Assembly: GCF_002245895.1 (NCBI RefSeq)
Contig: NZ_NPJZ01000001.1
Coordinates: 3,570,501 to 3,634,500 of the forward strand
Reading direction: 5' to 3'
Origin: Rhodococcus sp. OK302
GTDB lineage: Bacteria; Actinomycetota; Actinomycetes; Mycobacteriales; Mycobacteriaceae
Length of the DNA: 64,000 bases
In this document: positions 9,196 through 18,071 of the stretch, piece after piece
How positions within the stretch are numbered: the first letter of the stretch is position 1
Layout: each line of letters opens with the position of its first letter
The notes under the pieces: model-generated
The model's database searches: none
Told to the model about the DNA's origin: nothing
The model's input: the letters and a program-made list of their open reading frames with translations, nothing else
Program-made: the position numbers and the translations under genes

Positions 9196-9387
9196 TCAGA
9201 TTGCGGGTTCACTCTCGGAGACGACGGCATTCATCTCGCGAAGTCGATCCGCGTGTTCGGTTGCGTGGTGTCCACAGAAGAGAAGCTCGCCGCCGGTGGG
9301 AAGCACCGCGCGTACGCGGGCTCCGGCACCGCACCGGTCGCACCGGTCGGCAGCGGTCAACTGTGGGCTGGTCAGTGTTCCGGGCAT
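9196..9387 (-). CDS. DUF7455 small zinc-binding protein
   Basis: The protein has 63 residues. It carries CDRCGAGARVRAVL near residue 16 and LLFCGHHATEH near residue 36, a likely Cys/His zinc site. This matches the short DUF7455 family found near sigA in mycolata. GGAGG precedes the ATG by 5 bases. The function is unknown. It is convergent with the helicase and shares its terminator region. Confidence 0.8.
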   Translation of the reverse strand: MPGTLTSPQLTAADRCDRCGAGARVRAVLPTGGELLFCGHHATEHADRLREMNAVVSESEPAI

Positions 9388-9621
9388 GACTCCTCCGTAC
9401 TGGCTAGCGGCTTTCGTGCCGTGTGCCTGGGGCCTGGTCCGCCGCGTCGGAATGGCGCGGTAGATCCACTCTTACAGACGTTTGGGGTTCATGGGTTGTT
9501 CCCGGATACGTTTCTTAGTGTCGTGTCTCACTGGAAATGCGCTGGGCTGGGGTTCTGGTGCTGAAATTGTTCGCTGAGAGCTGATTCGAATTTCTCGCCT
9601 ACAGCTCGATAGTCTGGGCCG

Positions 9622-9999
9622 ATGAAACCGGAATCCGGACAGAACGCGAGCGAACCCGTCGAGTTGCTACACATGTGCACGCGCGCCGAGTGGGAGCGCG
9701 CGCAGGAGATCGGTCACCGCATTCCGGACAGGTTTGCGGCCGAAGGATTTGTTCATATGTCGACTCCGTACCAAGTTCATCTGCCGGCCAATCGGATTTT
9801 TGCGGGCCGGGACGACGTCGTATTGCTAGCCCTCGATCCCGCGCTGCTGGGTGCAGACGTGAAGTGGGAGCCAGGAGTTCCGTCGGATCCGGATTCGATG
9901 CGATTTCCGCATCTCTTCGGTCCGATACCCGTCGGCGCCGTCATGTCGGTCACCGAGTACCGGCCCGACGAGAACGGGGTATTTCCGGCACTGCGGTGA
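9622..9999 (+). CDS. DUF952 domain protein
   Basis: The product has 125 residues and fits the DUF952 family, with LLHMCTRAEWERAQ at the start, the signature GFVHMSTPYQV near residues 42-52, and a C-terminal FPHLFGPIPVGAV. The fold is related to ADP-ribosyltransferase-like proteins; no biochemical role is established. It starts at ATG 9622. It is followed after 73 bases by the KhtT-like gene in the same direction, so a link is possible but unproven. Confidence 0.8.
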   Translation: MKPESGQNASEPVELLHMCTRAEWERAQEIGHRIPDRFAAEGFVHMSTPYQVHLPANRIFAGRDDVVLLALDPALLGADVKWEPGVPSDPDSMRFPHLFGPIPVGAVMSVTEYRPDENGVFPALR

Positions 10000-10072
10000 A
10001 GGCCGCGAGTAGCGCACAGCAAATTGCAACCCTATTGCGATGGATGTCGGCGATCGGCGCTACCGTTGATCT

Positions 10073-10555
10073 ATGAATGTAGAAGTCACCCCACTACCGG
10101 GCATCGGGACTCGTAAAGATTTTGTCCTGGCTTCCGGTCGCCGCGTGGGTGTCGTCACTCACCGTGACGGTCATACCGACCTCATCGTCTCCAAGGCAGA
10201 CGATCCCGATGCCTGTGCTGCCTCGTTGCCGCTCACCACGGAAGAAGCCGCTGCGTTGAGCAATCTTCTGGGTGCGCCTCAGTTGGTCGCGCAACTCGAA
10301 GAGGAGCACAGCGATGTTCCCGGGATTCGAACCAAGCAGCTGTACATCAAGGACGGTTCCCGCTACGACGGACAGACTCTCGGAGATACGGGGATGCGAA
10401 CCCGCACCGGCGTCTCGATTGTTGCAGTCATGCGCGCAGGGCAGGTGAACCCGTCGCCGAACCCTGATTTCACGTTTACCGGGGGAGATCTCCTGGTTGC
10501 GGTCGGGACGCCGGACGGTCTGGCCGCTGCGGCAAAAATATTGACCAACGGCTGA
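10073..10555 (+). CDS. KhtT-like regulatory subunit of a K+/H+ antiporter (RCK_C domain)
   Basis: This 160-residue cytoplasmic protein has an N-terminal ~70-residue domain (TRKDFVLASGRRVGVVTHRDG) and a C-terminal TrkA-C/RCK_C domain (YDGQTLGDTGMRTRTGVSIV to GDLLVAVGTPDGLAAAAKIL). It matches KhtT-type subunits, which gate a CPA2 antiporter in response to nucleotides or pH. The stop is 7 bases before the GTG of the antiporter gene, so the two form an operon and probably a complex. The KhtTU assignment rests on this pairing and domain order. Confidence 0.85.
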   Translation: MNVEVTPLPGIGTRKDFVLASGRRVGVVTHRDGHTDLIVSKADDPDACAASLPLTTEEAAALSNLLGAPQLVAQLEEEHSDVPGIRTKQLYIKDGSRYDGQTLGDTGMRTRTGVSIVAVMRAGQVNPSPNPDFTFTGGDLLVAVGTPDGLAAAAKILTNG

Positions 10556-10562
10556 CTGGCCC

Positions 10563-11735
10563 GTGAACACAACTACCCTCGCGCTGATCGAACTCGGCGC
10601 GGTCTTTTTTGTGCTCGGATTATTGGGAAGGCTTGCAGCTCGGTTCGGCATGTCGCCGATTCCGTTTTACCTGATCGGCGGTCTGTGTTTCGGGCAGGGT
10701 GGATTCATTCAGCTCGGTGATATCGGTGAGTTCTCGCACCTCGCGAGTGAAATCGGCATTGTTCTCCTCTTGCTTCTGCTTGGTCTCGAGTACACCGCAG
10801 CGGAGTTGATGACCGGGCTCAAACGCTCGCGGGTCGCAGGCTTGGTCGACCTTGTTCTCAACGCGACGCCGGGCGCGGTAGTCGGCCTCATGCTGGGCTG
10901 GGGCGTTGTCGGTGCGACGGTCATGGCCGGTGTCACCTACATATCCTCGTCGGGAATTATCGCGAAAGTCCTCAGCGACCTCGGGCGTTTGGGTAACCGC
11001 GAAACGCCCGTCGTCTTGTCGATTCTCGTGTTCGAGGATCTCGCGATGGCTCTCTACTTGCCGATCTTGACGGCGATGCTTGCCGGCGTGAGCTTCATGG
11101 GTGGGCTCGAAGCCGTGGGAATCTCGCTGTTGGTGATCACCGTGGTTCTGGTGGTGGCACTGCGATACGGGCGTTATGTCTCCGCGCTGCTGGACAGCCC
11201 CGACAGTGAGACGTTGCTGCTCAAACTGCTGGGTGCGGCCTTGCTGGTAGCCGGTATCAGTTCCGCGATGCAGGTGTCAGCCGCTGTCGGCGCTTTCCTT
11301 CTCGGAATCGCGATCTCGGGTTCGACTGCACGCAATGCCAGTCGAGTCCTCGAACCACTGCGCGATCTGTTCGCGGCCATGTTCTTCGTCGTGTTCGGGC
11401 TCAACACCGATCCGAGCACGATTCCGCCGGTCATCGGGTGGGCCGCGTTGCTTGCCGTGGTGACGGCAGTAACCAAGCTCATCACCGGAGCTTGGGCGGC
11501 CAAGCGCCAAGGCGTGGCGCGGATGGGTCAGGCCCGCGCCGGCGCAGCACTGATTGCACGCGGTGAGTTCTCGATCATCATCGCCGGGCTCGCAGTCTCA
11601 GCCGGTGCCGTCGAGGCTGAATTGGCTGCGCTCGCAACGGCATACGTTCTCCTGATGGCAGTGATCGGTCCGGTTGCGGCAAGAGTTGTCGAACCGGTCG
11701 CCTCGATGTACATCAAAGTTCGTACCAAGGCCTGA
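10563..11735 (+). CDS. Cation:proton antiporter, CPA2 family (KhtU-like)
   Basis: This is a 390-residue integral membrane protein with about 11-12 hydrophobic helices in the Na+/H+ exchanger fold. Visible signatures are FYLIGGLCFGQGGF, the long LLLLLLGLEYTAAEL segment, SSSGIIAKVLSDLG, and ILVFEDLAMALYLPIL in the ion-binding region. It lacks the C-terminal nucleotide-binding domain of KefB/KefC; that role is supplied in trans by the KhtT-like gene just upstream. It probably expels K+ or Na+ in exchange for protons. The start is GTG at 10563. Confidence 0.88.
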   Translation: MNTTTLALIELGAVFFVLGLLGRLAARFGMSPIPFYLIGGLCFGQGGFIQLGDIGEFSHLASEIGIVLLLLLLGLEYTAAELMTGLKRSRVAGLVDLVLNATPGAVVGLMLGWGVVGATVMAGVTYISSSGIIAKVLSDLGRLGNRETPVVLSILVFEDLAMALYLPILTAMLAGVSFMGGLEAVGISLLVITVVLVVALRYGRYVSALLDSPDSETLLLKLLGAALLVAGISSAMQVSAAVGAFLLGIAISGSTARNASRVLEPLRDLFAAMFFVVFGLNTDPSTIPPVIGWAALLAVVTAVTKLITGAWAAKRQGVARMGQARAGAALIARGEFSIIIAGLAVSAGAVEAELAALATAYVLLMAVIGPVAARVVEPVASMYIKVRTKA

Positions 11736-11756
11736 TTTCGTCGCTAGCCTGTGCCA

Positions 11757-12587
11757 ATGTCTAACCGAATGAAGAAATCGGCCGTGGTGTTCGCCCTTGC
11801 CGGTGCAATTGCCTTGTCACCAGTGCCGGCGTTTGCCGACGGCAGTCCGACCGTGACAAGCGGACCGGAATCCGTGGTGATCGACCGATCGCTGCATCTC
11901 GAGGGCGCCTCGAATGCCCGTGACATCGGTGGATATCTGGGCGACGGTGGACGGTCTGTGCGAAGCGGAATGGTTTTGCGCTCCAACGCTTTGGACAAAC
12001 TGACACCCGCGGATCTGGCCAAGCTGCACAGCATGAACGTCACGTCGGTTATCGATTTCCGCAGCATCGTGGAGCGAGTGATCGCACCGGACAAGATTCC
12101 GGCCGGCGCCACCGGACACTGGCTCGACGTGATCGGCGGCAATCCGGCCAACCTGCCCGCTATGGCAAACATGCCTGATATGTATCGGATCATGGTCACT
12201 GATCCCGGTGCCGGCAAGGCGTTCCACGACGCGTTGATCAACGTCGAAGTTACCGACGGCGCGGTGATGTATCACTGCACGTCGGGCAAGGACCGCACCG
12301 GTTGGATGACGGCAGTTCTGCTCACCATCCTCGGTGTCGATCGCGAGACGGTGAATGCCGACTACATGTTGAGCAATCAGTATCTGGGCGGCACGTCCTC
12401 CGGACCGACGCTTCCGGGCAGTCTTGGAACGATCGTTTCGCAGTCCAGCAGGGTCGAGCAATCCTGGCTCGACGCGTCGTTTGCGACCGTGGATCAGAAG
12501 TTCGGCAACTTCGACAATTACGTCAGGCAGGGATTGGGTCTCACCGACGCAGATATTGCGTCGCTGCATGCAAAACTTCTCAACTGA
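11757..12587 (+). CDS. Secreted tyrosine-protein phosphatase (PtpB-like)
   Basis: The product has 276 residues. A typical signal peptide (two Lys, then VVFALAGAIALSPVPAFA) suggests cleavage near residue 25. The mature part has NARDIGGY and the phosphatase P-loop HCTSGKDRTG, with nucleophilic Cys and general Arg as in Mycobacterium PtpB and the Y_phosphatase3 family. Substrates may be phosphotyrosine or phosphoinositide. The start is uncertain: GTG 11751, ATG 11757 and ATG 11769 are all in frame with no clear ribosome site. It lies 21 bases after the antiporter gene, so read-through is possible, and ends at a strong terminator. Confidence 0.85.
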   Translation: MSNRMKKSAVVFALAGAIALSPVPAFADGSPTVTSGPESVVIDRSLHLEGASNARDIGGYLGDGGRSVRSGMVLRSNALDKLTPADLAKLHSMNVTSVIDFRSIVERVIAPDKIPAGATGHWLDVIGGNPANLPAMANMPDMYRIMVTDPGAGKAFHDALINVEVTDGAVMYHCTSGKDRTGWMTAVLLTILGVDRETVNADYMLSNQYLGGTSSGPTLPGSLGTIVSQSSRVEQSWLDASFATVDQKFGNFDNYVRQGLGLTDADIASLHAKLLN

Positions 12588-12603
12588 GACCTTGTCCAAA
12601 CAA

Positions 12604-12642
12604 CAGAACGGCCCTCGGATCAAGGATCCGAGGGCCGTTCTG
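12604..12642. terminator. Bidirectional terminator between the phosphatase gene and sigA
   Basis: An 18-bp perfect stem (12604-12621 and 12625-12642) with a 3-base loop lies between the two convergent stop codons, 16 bases from each gene end. There is no long T tract. Confidence 0.85.
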
Positions 12643-12658
12643 GATGTAAATGTTGTGA

Positions 12659-14044
12659 CTAGTCGAGGTAGTCGCGCAGAACCTGCGAACGCGACGGGTG
12701 GCGCAGCTTCGACATCGTCTTCGATTCGATCTGGCGGATACGCTCGCGCGTGACGCCGTAGACCTGTCCGATTTCGTCTAAAGTCCTCGGCTGGCCGTCG
12801 GTGAGACCGAAGCGCAGGCGAACGACGCCGGCTTCACGCTCGGACAGCGTCTCGAGGACCGACTGCAACTGATCCTGCAGCAAGGTGAACGAGACGGCGT
12901 CGACTGCGACAACTGCCTCGGAGTCTTCGATGAAGTCACCGAGCTGGCTGTCGCCCTCGTCGCCGATGGTCTGGTCGAGAGAGATGGGCTCACGCGCGTA
13001 CTGCTGGATCTCCAGCACCTTTTCGGGCGTGATGTCCATTTCCTTGGCGAGCTCTTCCGGGGTGGGCTCGCGGCCCAGATCCTGGAGCAGCTCACGCTGG
13101 ATGCGGCCGAGCTTGTTGATGACCTCGACCATGTGCACCGGAATACGGATGGTGCGGGCCTGGTCGGCCATCGCGCGGGTGATGGCCTGACGGATCCACC
13201 ACGTCGCGTACGTCGAGAACTTGTAACCCTTGGTGTAGTCGAACTTCTCGACTGCACGGATCAGGCCCAGGTTGCCTTCCTGGATGAGGTCCAGGAACGC
13301 CATGCCGCGGCCGGTGTAACGCTTGGCAAGCGAGACGACCAGGCGAAGGTTGGCCTCGAGGAGGTGGTTCTTGGCGCGGTTACCGTCGCGGCAGATCCAG
13401 CTCATGTCGCGGCGCTGGGCTGCGGGCAGCTTCTCGCCCTTGTCCGCGAGGTCGGCCATGATCTGCACGGCGTACAGGCCGGCTTCGATGCGCTTGGCGA
13501 GCTCGACTTCCTCTTCTGCGTTGAGGAGTGCGACCTTGCCGATCTGCTTGAGGTAGGCACGAACCGAGTCGGCGGAGGCCGTCAGTTCGGCATCCTTACG
13601 AGCCTGGCGCAGGGCCTCGGATTCTTCTTCGTCCCAGACGAAGTCTCCGGAAGCCTTGTCCTTGTCGGTCGGCTCCTCGGTGGCAGTCTCTTCGTCTTCG
13701 CCGACGGCGACGACCTCGACTACATCGGACTCGGCCTCTTCGAGGTCACCGTCCGTGATGTCGATGTCTTCCAACTGAACATCGCCGTCTTCGGCGCCGT
13801 CCAGGGGATCTCCGGCCTTCTTGGGGCTGGCCTTCTTGGCAGCGGCTTTCTTTGCCGGAGCTTTCTTGGCGGGAGCCTTCTTTGCTGCTGCCTTCTTGGC
13901 AGGGGCCTTCTTAGCCGGGGCCTTCTTTGCAGCCGGAGCTGCGACGGTAGCCGGAGCTGAGACAGTGGCCGCCTCCACGGCTGGAGATTGTGGCTCTGAC
14001 TCTGATGGAGAATCAGCAGTCTGACGTGTATCGGTGGCTGCCAC
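12659..14044 (-). CDS. sigA: Primary RNA polymerase sigma factor SigA
   Basis: This 461-residue housekeeping sigma factor is almost identical to mycobacterial SigA over its C-terminal ~330 residues. That part includes region 1.2 ([20 protein letters not shown]), region 2 ([20 protein letters not shown] and the [12 protein letters not shown] core), and region 4 with [14 protein letters not shown] before the end [10 protein letters not shown]. The N-terminus is divergent: a Lys/Ala/Pro-rich stretch of KKAPAKKA repeats is followed by an acidic stretch, giving opposite charged blocks. GTG at 14044 (VAATDT) is chosen because GAAAGGG precedes it and the product then starts like other SigA proteins; the open frame extends upstream without homology. 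A TACAAT-like -10 lies at 14147-14142. Confidence 0.97.
   Translation of the reverse strand: MAATDTRQTADSPSESEPQSPAVEAATVSAPATVAAPAAKKAPAKKAPAKKAAAKKAPAKKAPAKKAAAKKASPKKAGDPLDGAEDGDVQLEDIDITDGDLEEAESDVVEVVAVGEDEETATEEPTDKDKASGDFVWDEEESEALRQARKDAELTASADSVRAYLKQIGKVALLNAEEEVELAKRIEAGLYAVQIMADLADKGEKLPAAQRRDMSWICRDGNRAKNHLLEANLRLVVSLAKRYTGRGMAFLDLIQEGNLGLIRAVEKFDYTKGYKFSTYATWWIRQAITRAMADQARTIRIPVHMVEVINKLGRIQRELLQDLGREPTPEELAKEMDITPEKVLEIQQYAREPISLDQTIGDEGDSQLGDFIEDSEAVVAVDAVSFTLLQDQLQSVLETLSEREAGVVRLRFGLTDGQPRTLDEIGQVYGVTRERIRQIESKTMSKLRHPSRSQVLRDYLD
13828..13947 (-). repeat. Degenerate [14 protein letters not shown] repeats in sigA
   Basis: About ten imperfect 12-15 bp units coding for Lys-Lys-Ala-Pro/Ala lie in the N-terminal part of sigA. 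The boundaries are approximate. The repeat should be prone to length change between strains. Confidence 0.75.
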
Positions 14045-14141
14045 GTACGCCCTTTCGTGACGGTGTCGTGCGGCGTCACGCCAGAGTGGTGATCCGGCGG
14101 AGAGGTCAATGGTTGTGGCCGGCGCGCAGCCGGACTTCACC

Positions 14142-14147
14142 ATTGTA
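14142..14147 (-). promoter_or_regulatory. Possible -10 element of sigA
   Basis: TACAAT on the minus strand lies about 98 bases before the sigA GTG in the 174-base space after ppgK. No good -35 is seen at 16-18 bases, so this is a weak call. Confidence 0.4.
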
Positions 14148-14218
14148 ACGACTCTCAGGAAACTCTTACGTCACGACGGCCGGTAACGGCTATTTCATCC
14201 CCGATTTCACCCGGCCGG

Positions 14219-14974
14219 TCAGGCGGAAGTCGCAGACTGGGCCGACGCCAGTGCTGCTCCCGCGATGCCGGCAGTGTTCAGGAGAGTGGCGGGAACCACC
14301 TTTGTTCGGTTGGTGAGCAGTGGAATCCACTTCTCGTGCTTGCGGCTGATGCCACCGCCCGCGATGAACAAATCGGGCCAGAGCAAGTTTTCGAAAGTGA
14401 CGAGAACTTTGGACACCTCGGCGGCCCATTCCTTGTAACTCAGGTCTTTCTTTTCCTTCACCGACGAGGCAGCTCGATGCTCGGCTTCCTTGCCGTCCAC
14501 TTCGAGGTGACCGAACTCCGTGTTGGGCAACAGGACACCGTTGTGGAGAACGGCCGACCCGATGCCGGTGCCGAAGGTCAGCAAGATGACTACACCCGAC
14601 GTGTCCTTGCCGGCGCCGAACGCGTCTTCGGCGATGCCCGCGGCGTCGGCGTCGTTGAGTACCGTGACCGCACGTCCGCCGAGCGCTTTGCCGAACAAGG
14701 CCGACGCGTCGGTTCCGATCCACGACTTGTCGATGTTCGCGGCACTGCGCGCAATGCCCCCGGTGATCACCGCCGGCAATGTGATGCCCACTGGGCCGTC
14801 CCAGCCGGCCTGCTCGACGATTTGCGCGACCGTCGCGGCTATCGCGTCCGGAGTGGCCGGTTGCGGCGTCAGAATCTTGATGCGGTCACCGATCATCTCG
14901 CCGGTGTTCAAGTCGATGGTGCCGCCCTTGACGCCACTGCCGCCGACATCGATACCGAAACCTGTGGTTGTCAT
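14219..14974 (-). CDS. ppgK: Polyphosphate glucokinase
   Basis: The enzyme has 251 residues and belongs to the ROK/hexokinase superfamily. It phosphorylates glucose using polyphosphate or ATP. Motifs are the N-terminal phosphate loop GIDVGGSGVKGG, the sugar-binding and catalytic VLNDADAAG, and the adenosine/polyphosphate site LTFGTGIGSA followed by TEFGHLEVDG. The length and the position between suhB and sigA match M. tuberculosis ppgK (Rv2702). ATG 14974 has AGGAG 10 bases upstream. It is divergent from suhB across 87 bases and shares direction with sigA. Confidence 0.93.
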   Translation of the reverse strand: MTTTGFGIDVGGSGVKGGTIDLNTGEMIGDRIKILTPQPATPDAIAATVAQIVEQAGWDGPVGITLPAVITGGIARSAANIDKSWIGTDASALFGKALGGRAVTVLNDADAAGIAEDAFGAGKDTSGVVILLTFGTGIGSAVLHNGVLLPNTEFGHLEVDGKEAEHRAASSVKEKKDLSYKEWAAEVSKVLVTFENLLWPDLFIAGGGISRKHEKWIPLLTNRTKVVPATLLNTAGIAGAALASAQSATSA

Positions 14975-15061
14975 CGCCTGATACTCCTGAGGGCTCGAAT
15001 GAGAACGTCGCGATTGCCGCACGCAAACATTAACCTTCACGCCCGACGAGTGGTGCCCTGC

Positions 15062-15982
15062 ATGGCGATGTGTTCCGATGGGCGAGTGCCCTCACAAGAG
15101 ATTTCCCTGTCCGACGTGTCCGCAGATTCGGTAGATCCAGCAGTGCTGAGAGTAGTGGCGGTGACGGTCGCGGAGGCCGCAGCGGCACACGTCCGGGTGC
15201 GCCGTCCCGAAGTATTCGGGGTAGTGGGTTCGGGTGTACTTCACGATGATTCGGTCGAGGTCAAGAGCACCCCGACAGACCCGGTGACGATCGTCGACAC
15301 CGAGACCGAAGGAGTGATTCGGGATCTGCTCGCGAAACTTCGGCCGGCGGATTCGATCCTCGGTGAGGAAGGTGGCGGCACCGATGATTGTGAGGGTGTC
15401 CGTTGGGTAGTCGATCCGATCGACGGAACCGTGAACTTTCTCTACGGTATTCCGGCCTTCTCGGTGTCGGTCGCGGTCCAGATCGACGGCGTGTCGGTCG
15501 CGGGTGCGGTGGTGGACGTGTCGATGCGTGCGACGTACTCCGCGCATCGCGGCGGCGGAGCAACGATGACCGACGTCGACGGCAACGTCAGTGAACTCGC
15601 CTCCAATTCGGTGACGGACCTGTCAATGGCGTTGGTGGCCACGGGTTTCGGCTACGACGCCAAGCGACGCAAGGTTCAGGGGCGACTGATCGCCGAGATC
15701 TTGCCGCAGGTACGTGACATCAGGCGGATCGGTTCGGCGGCGCTCGATTTGTGCATGGTCGCGACGGGCCGCGTCGACGCCCATTTCGAGCACGGGTTGA
15801 GTCCGTGGGACTGGGCGGCCGGGTCGCTGATCGCGGAGGAATCCGGCGCTGTCATTCGGATGCCCGGACCGAATTCGACGTCGGCCGGGGGAGAGATCGT
15901 GTACGCCTGCGCTGCGGGAATTGCCGACGAGTTCGAGCGGATGCTCAGCGCGTGCGGCGCAGACGGACCGATCAGCACCTAG
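15062..15982 (+). CDS. suhB: Inositol monophosphatase SuhB
   Basis: The product has ~306 residues and carries the full Li+-sensitive metal-dependent phosphatase signature. Motifs are DPVTIVDTETEG, ILGEEGG (metal-binding Glu), WVVDPIDGTVNFLYGIP (metal-binding DPIDGT), and SPWDWAAGSLIAEESG near the C-terminus. It makes free myo-inositol for phosphatidylinositol, mycothiol and related lipids. It is the positional match of Rv2701c. The start is uncertain: ATG 15062, ATG 15068 or GTG 15086. Upstream sequence in the same frame overlaps ppgK and is not real. The last 11 bases overlap the end of the cei gene. Confidence 0.92.
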   Translation: MAMCSDGRVPSQEISLSDVSADSVDPAVLRVVAVTVAEAAAAHVRVRRPEVFGVVGSGVLHDDSVEVKSTPTDPVTIVDTETEGVIRDLLAKLRPADSILGEEGGGTDDCEGVRWVVDPIDGTVNFLYGIPAFSVSVAVQIDGVSVAGAVVDVSMRATYSAHRGGGATMTDVDGNVSELASNSVTDLSMALVATGFGYDAKRRKVQGRLIAEILPQVRDIRRIGSAALDLCMVATGRVDAHFEHGLSPWDWAAGSLIAEESGAVIRMPGPNSTSAGGEIVYACAAGIADEFERMLSACGADGPIST

Positions 15983-16652
15983 CGGTGCGTGCGGCCTTGA
16001 GGAGTCCGATGTCCATCGGAGCGGCCTGCGCGTTGGCAGGCTGCTCCGCGAGGGTGCGTAGGACCTCGCCGGCGTCAGTGCTGGGGGAGATGGTGCTGAA
16101 GTAGGTGCCCAGCGCAAAGTCGACGGTGTCGTCGGTGCGGCCGTCCCTGATCAACTCCGCGCAGGGCGCGACCAGCCACACAGCACTCGCGGCGGCGGTT
16201 CCGTTTGCCCCGAAGCGAATCTGGCCTTGGCACTGCATGTTCTGGTCGACGTAGACGGGGTCGTTGCCGACCTGAACGTCCGGAGCGCTGGCAAAGCCGT
16301 AGTCCTTCAACTGCGCCGCTACTTGGGAGGCTTGACCGTGTTCGCCGTTGGCGTTGAACACCCGAACCTTGGTTGCGGACAGTGGTGCCGGGTCGACGTC
16401 GAGCAGCGTGGTGCGATCTACGACCGTTCCGAGTGGCAGCGGCGCCGGGTCGGCCGGATCGGAGGAAGCCTGCGGACGGTTGCACGCCACGGTCTCGCTG
16501 AGAGCCGCGTCGGCCGTCAGGATTCGGATCCACAGTGTGCTGCCCAAGACGGCGAGTACCGCGAACACCGCAACGACAGGCCACACTCGTCGGCGTTTGA
16601 ACGGACGACCACGATCGTCGTTCGCGCTGCCTTCGGTGATCAGTGAAACCAC
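15972..16652 (-). CDS. cei: Cell envelope integrity protein Cei (LytR_C domain)
   Basis: The protein has 226 residues with one membrane helix after a basic start (WPVVAVFAVLAVLGSTLWI, about residues 24-42). The rest lies outside the membrane and holds a LytR_C-type domain (TKVRVFNANGEHGQASQVAA, about residues 92-112). It corresponds to Rv2700, named cei for its role in envelope integrity. Two conserved cysteines may form a disulfide. The start is GTG at 16652. Convergent overlap with suhB is 11 bases. Confidence 0.85.
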   Translation of the reverse strand: MVSLITEGSANDDRGRPFKRRRVWPVVAVFAVLAVLGSTLWIRILTADAALSETVACNRPQASSDPADPAPLPLGTVVDRTTLLDVDPAPLSATKVRVFNANGEHGQASQVAAQLKDYGFASAPDVQVGNDPVYVDQNMQCQGQIRFGANGTAAASAVWLVAPCAELIRDGRTDDTVDFALGTYFSTISPSTDAGEVLRTLAEQPANAQAAPMDIGLLKAARTARC

Positions 16653-17131
16653 GGTATCCCTCGATTTTCTCGGCGAACATGAGCTTTTCTCGCCAAGCCG
16701 GAGCAGAGGGCGTGACGTTCGGTGCCTACCTTAGAGGGCTCGATGTCGAATCTCTCCCACGTCGCCGCAGAAGTCGCCCGTCGGCCTACTTTCGGAGGGC
16801 GAAGATCACAAAATGCTGTGGAGTTGGTGACAATTCGTAGACGTTTTTTGGAATTGACCGATTGGGTTACTACTTTGGCGCTGACTTCGGCTACTGTCTG
16901 GCGGCCCAGGTCGTTCGACTGGGCGTCGGCTCCATGCCGGAATGACAACCAAATGAGGCGCAGATCACGTTCTCGGGAACACTTTCCGGGCACTTTTTCC
17001 TCCGCTGCAGCGTTATGCAGCGACAGGGAATGATCTCGATGCCACGGCGGTTTCCATGCGCATAGCGGGATCTACCGGATTCCAGGTGTTCATGGGACCG
17101 GGATACACGAAGAGGATGAGGGGTAGACGAC
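16653..17131. other. Divergent intergenic region between cei and DUF4193
   Basis: 479 bases without a convincing gene. Open frames here lack a ribosome site and any recognisable protein motif. It should hold promoters for cei (left) and the DUF4193 gene (right). A small hairpin (7-bp arms at 17003-17009 and 17016-17022) is visible; no -35/-10 pair stands out. Confidence 0.6.
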
Positions 17132-17434
17132 ATGGCAACTGACTACGACGCACCGAGGCGCACAGAGTCCGACGAGGTATCGGAGGATTCACTCGAGGAG
17201 CTGAAGGCGCGGCGCAACGAGGCGCAGTCGGCTGTCGTCGATATCGACGAGACCGACACCGCAGAGTCCTTCGAACTGCCGGGTGCCGACCTTTCCGGCG
17301 AAGAACTGTCGGTGCGCGTCGTGCCGAAGCAGGCCGACGAATTCACGTGCTCCAGCTGTTTCCTGGTGCATCACCGCAGCCGTTTGGCGAGCGATGCCAA
17401 TGGACAGCTCGTGTGCATGGATTGCGCTGCCTGA
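17132..17434 (+). CDS. DUF4193 zinc-ribbon protein
   Basis: This acidic protein of 100 residues ends in a four-cysteine site: TCSSCFLVHHRS and, 18 residues on, LVCMDCAA. The rest is rich in Asp and Glu. It is the positional and sequence match of the conserved mycobacterial protein Rv2699c (DUF4193). Its role is unknown, although the family is conserved in actinobacteria. It stands alone, ends at a clear terminator, and faces the DUF3093 gene. Confidence 0.88.
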   Translation: MATDYDAPRRTESDEVSEDSLEELKARRNEAQSAVVDIDETDTAESFELPGADLSGEELSVRVVPKQADEFTCSSCFLVHHRSRLASDANGQLVCMDCAA

Positions 17435-17447
17435 TATTGATTCCCGA

Positions 17448-17478
17448 CGGTCGACCCGATTCGTACTCGGGTCGACCG
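17448..17478. terminator. Terminator after the DUF4193 gene
   Basis: A 12-bp perfect stem (17448-17459 and 17467-17478) with a 7-base loop lies 13 bases after the stop codon, between convergent genes. Confidence 0.75.
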
Positions 17479-17515
17479 AGGGATCAGGTCGGCGCGCAGA
17501 AGGCGTGATGCCTTC

Positions 17516-17541
17516 GTGGTAACTACTTGTGGTAACTACTT
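17516..17541. repeat. 13-bp tandem duplication at the end of the DUF3093 gene
   Basis: GTGGTAACTACTT is present twice in direct succession (17516-17528 and 17529-17541). The right copy contains the stop codon of the DUF3093 gene on the minus strand. Confidence 0.9.
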
Positions 17542-18030
17542 GAGTGCAGCGACCAGGTCATCTGCGCGACGTGTGCTCACCAACCAGTACGGCGTGGGGT
17601 CTTCCGGATCGTCGAGGACGATCAGGGCCATGGTCTTGACCCACGGCCGATGCTGAACAAATGCGGCGGGGTCGAGCTGACGGCCCATGGCCGCACTCTT
17701 GGCCGAAGCGGGGATCGCAGCGGCCCGCGAGATCAGGCCTACGGGCACATGCGCGCGTCCCACATGCAATTCCTTGACTCCGCCGGTCTCGATGACCTCG
17801 ATGCGGGTGCGACTCAGCCAGAACGACAGCCAAATCGGAATCGGCAGCAGTACGACATATGCCAGGTACGAGACAAGTCCTGGGCGGCCCATGTGGACCT
17901 CGGCAGCCAGCAGGGCGGCTACAGCGATTCCGACAGCCCACCACCAGACCGGTAACCAGAGGCGCTCGGAATAGAGCGTGGTGGACGCGGGGGTCGTGGA
18001 AGCGACGTCAGGTCGAGATGTTTCGGGCAC
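17536..18030 (-). CDS. DUF3093 membrane protein
   Basis: The protein has 164 residues with two adjacent membrane helices (about residues 28-45 and 54-72: [16 protein letters not shown] and [18 protein letters not shown]). A soluble PH-like C-terminal part ends in [13 protein letters not shown]. This is the DUF3093 family, corresponding to Rv2698. The function is unknown. The start is GTG at 18030, only 41 bases from the divergent dut start, so the promoters probably overlap. Confidence 0.85.
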   Translation of the reverse strand: MPETSRPDVASTTPASTTLYSERLWLPVWWWAVGIAVAALLAAEVHMGRPGLVSYLAYVVLLPIPIWLSFWLSRTRIEVIETGGVKELHVGRAHVPVGLISRAAAIPASAKSAAMGRQLDPAAFVQHRPWVKTMALIVLDDPEDPTPYWLVSTRRADDLVAALK

Positions 18031-18071
18031 CTGTCAAGGATAGTCGGTCGCGACGAGTAGTCTTGGCCGAC

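Noticed and set aside
14336..15061. N-terminal extension of suhB to 548 residues
   Set aside because: The extra part overlaps ppgK on the other strand and shows no homology to SuhB; family length (~290) supports a start near 15062.
16722..17033. Open frame of 103 codons in the cei-DUF4193 gap
   Set aside because: No ribosome site, no motif, unusual composition; it is treated as intergenic.
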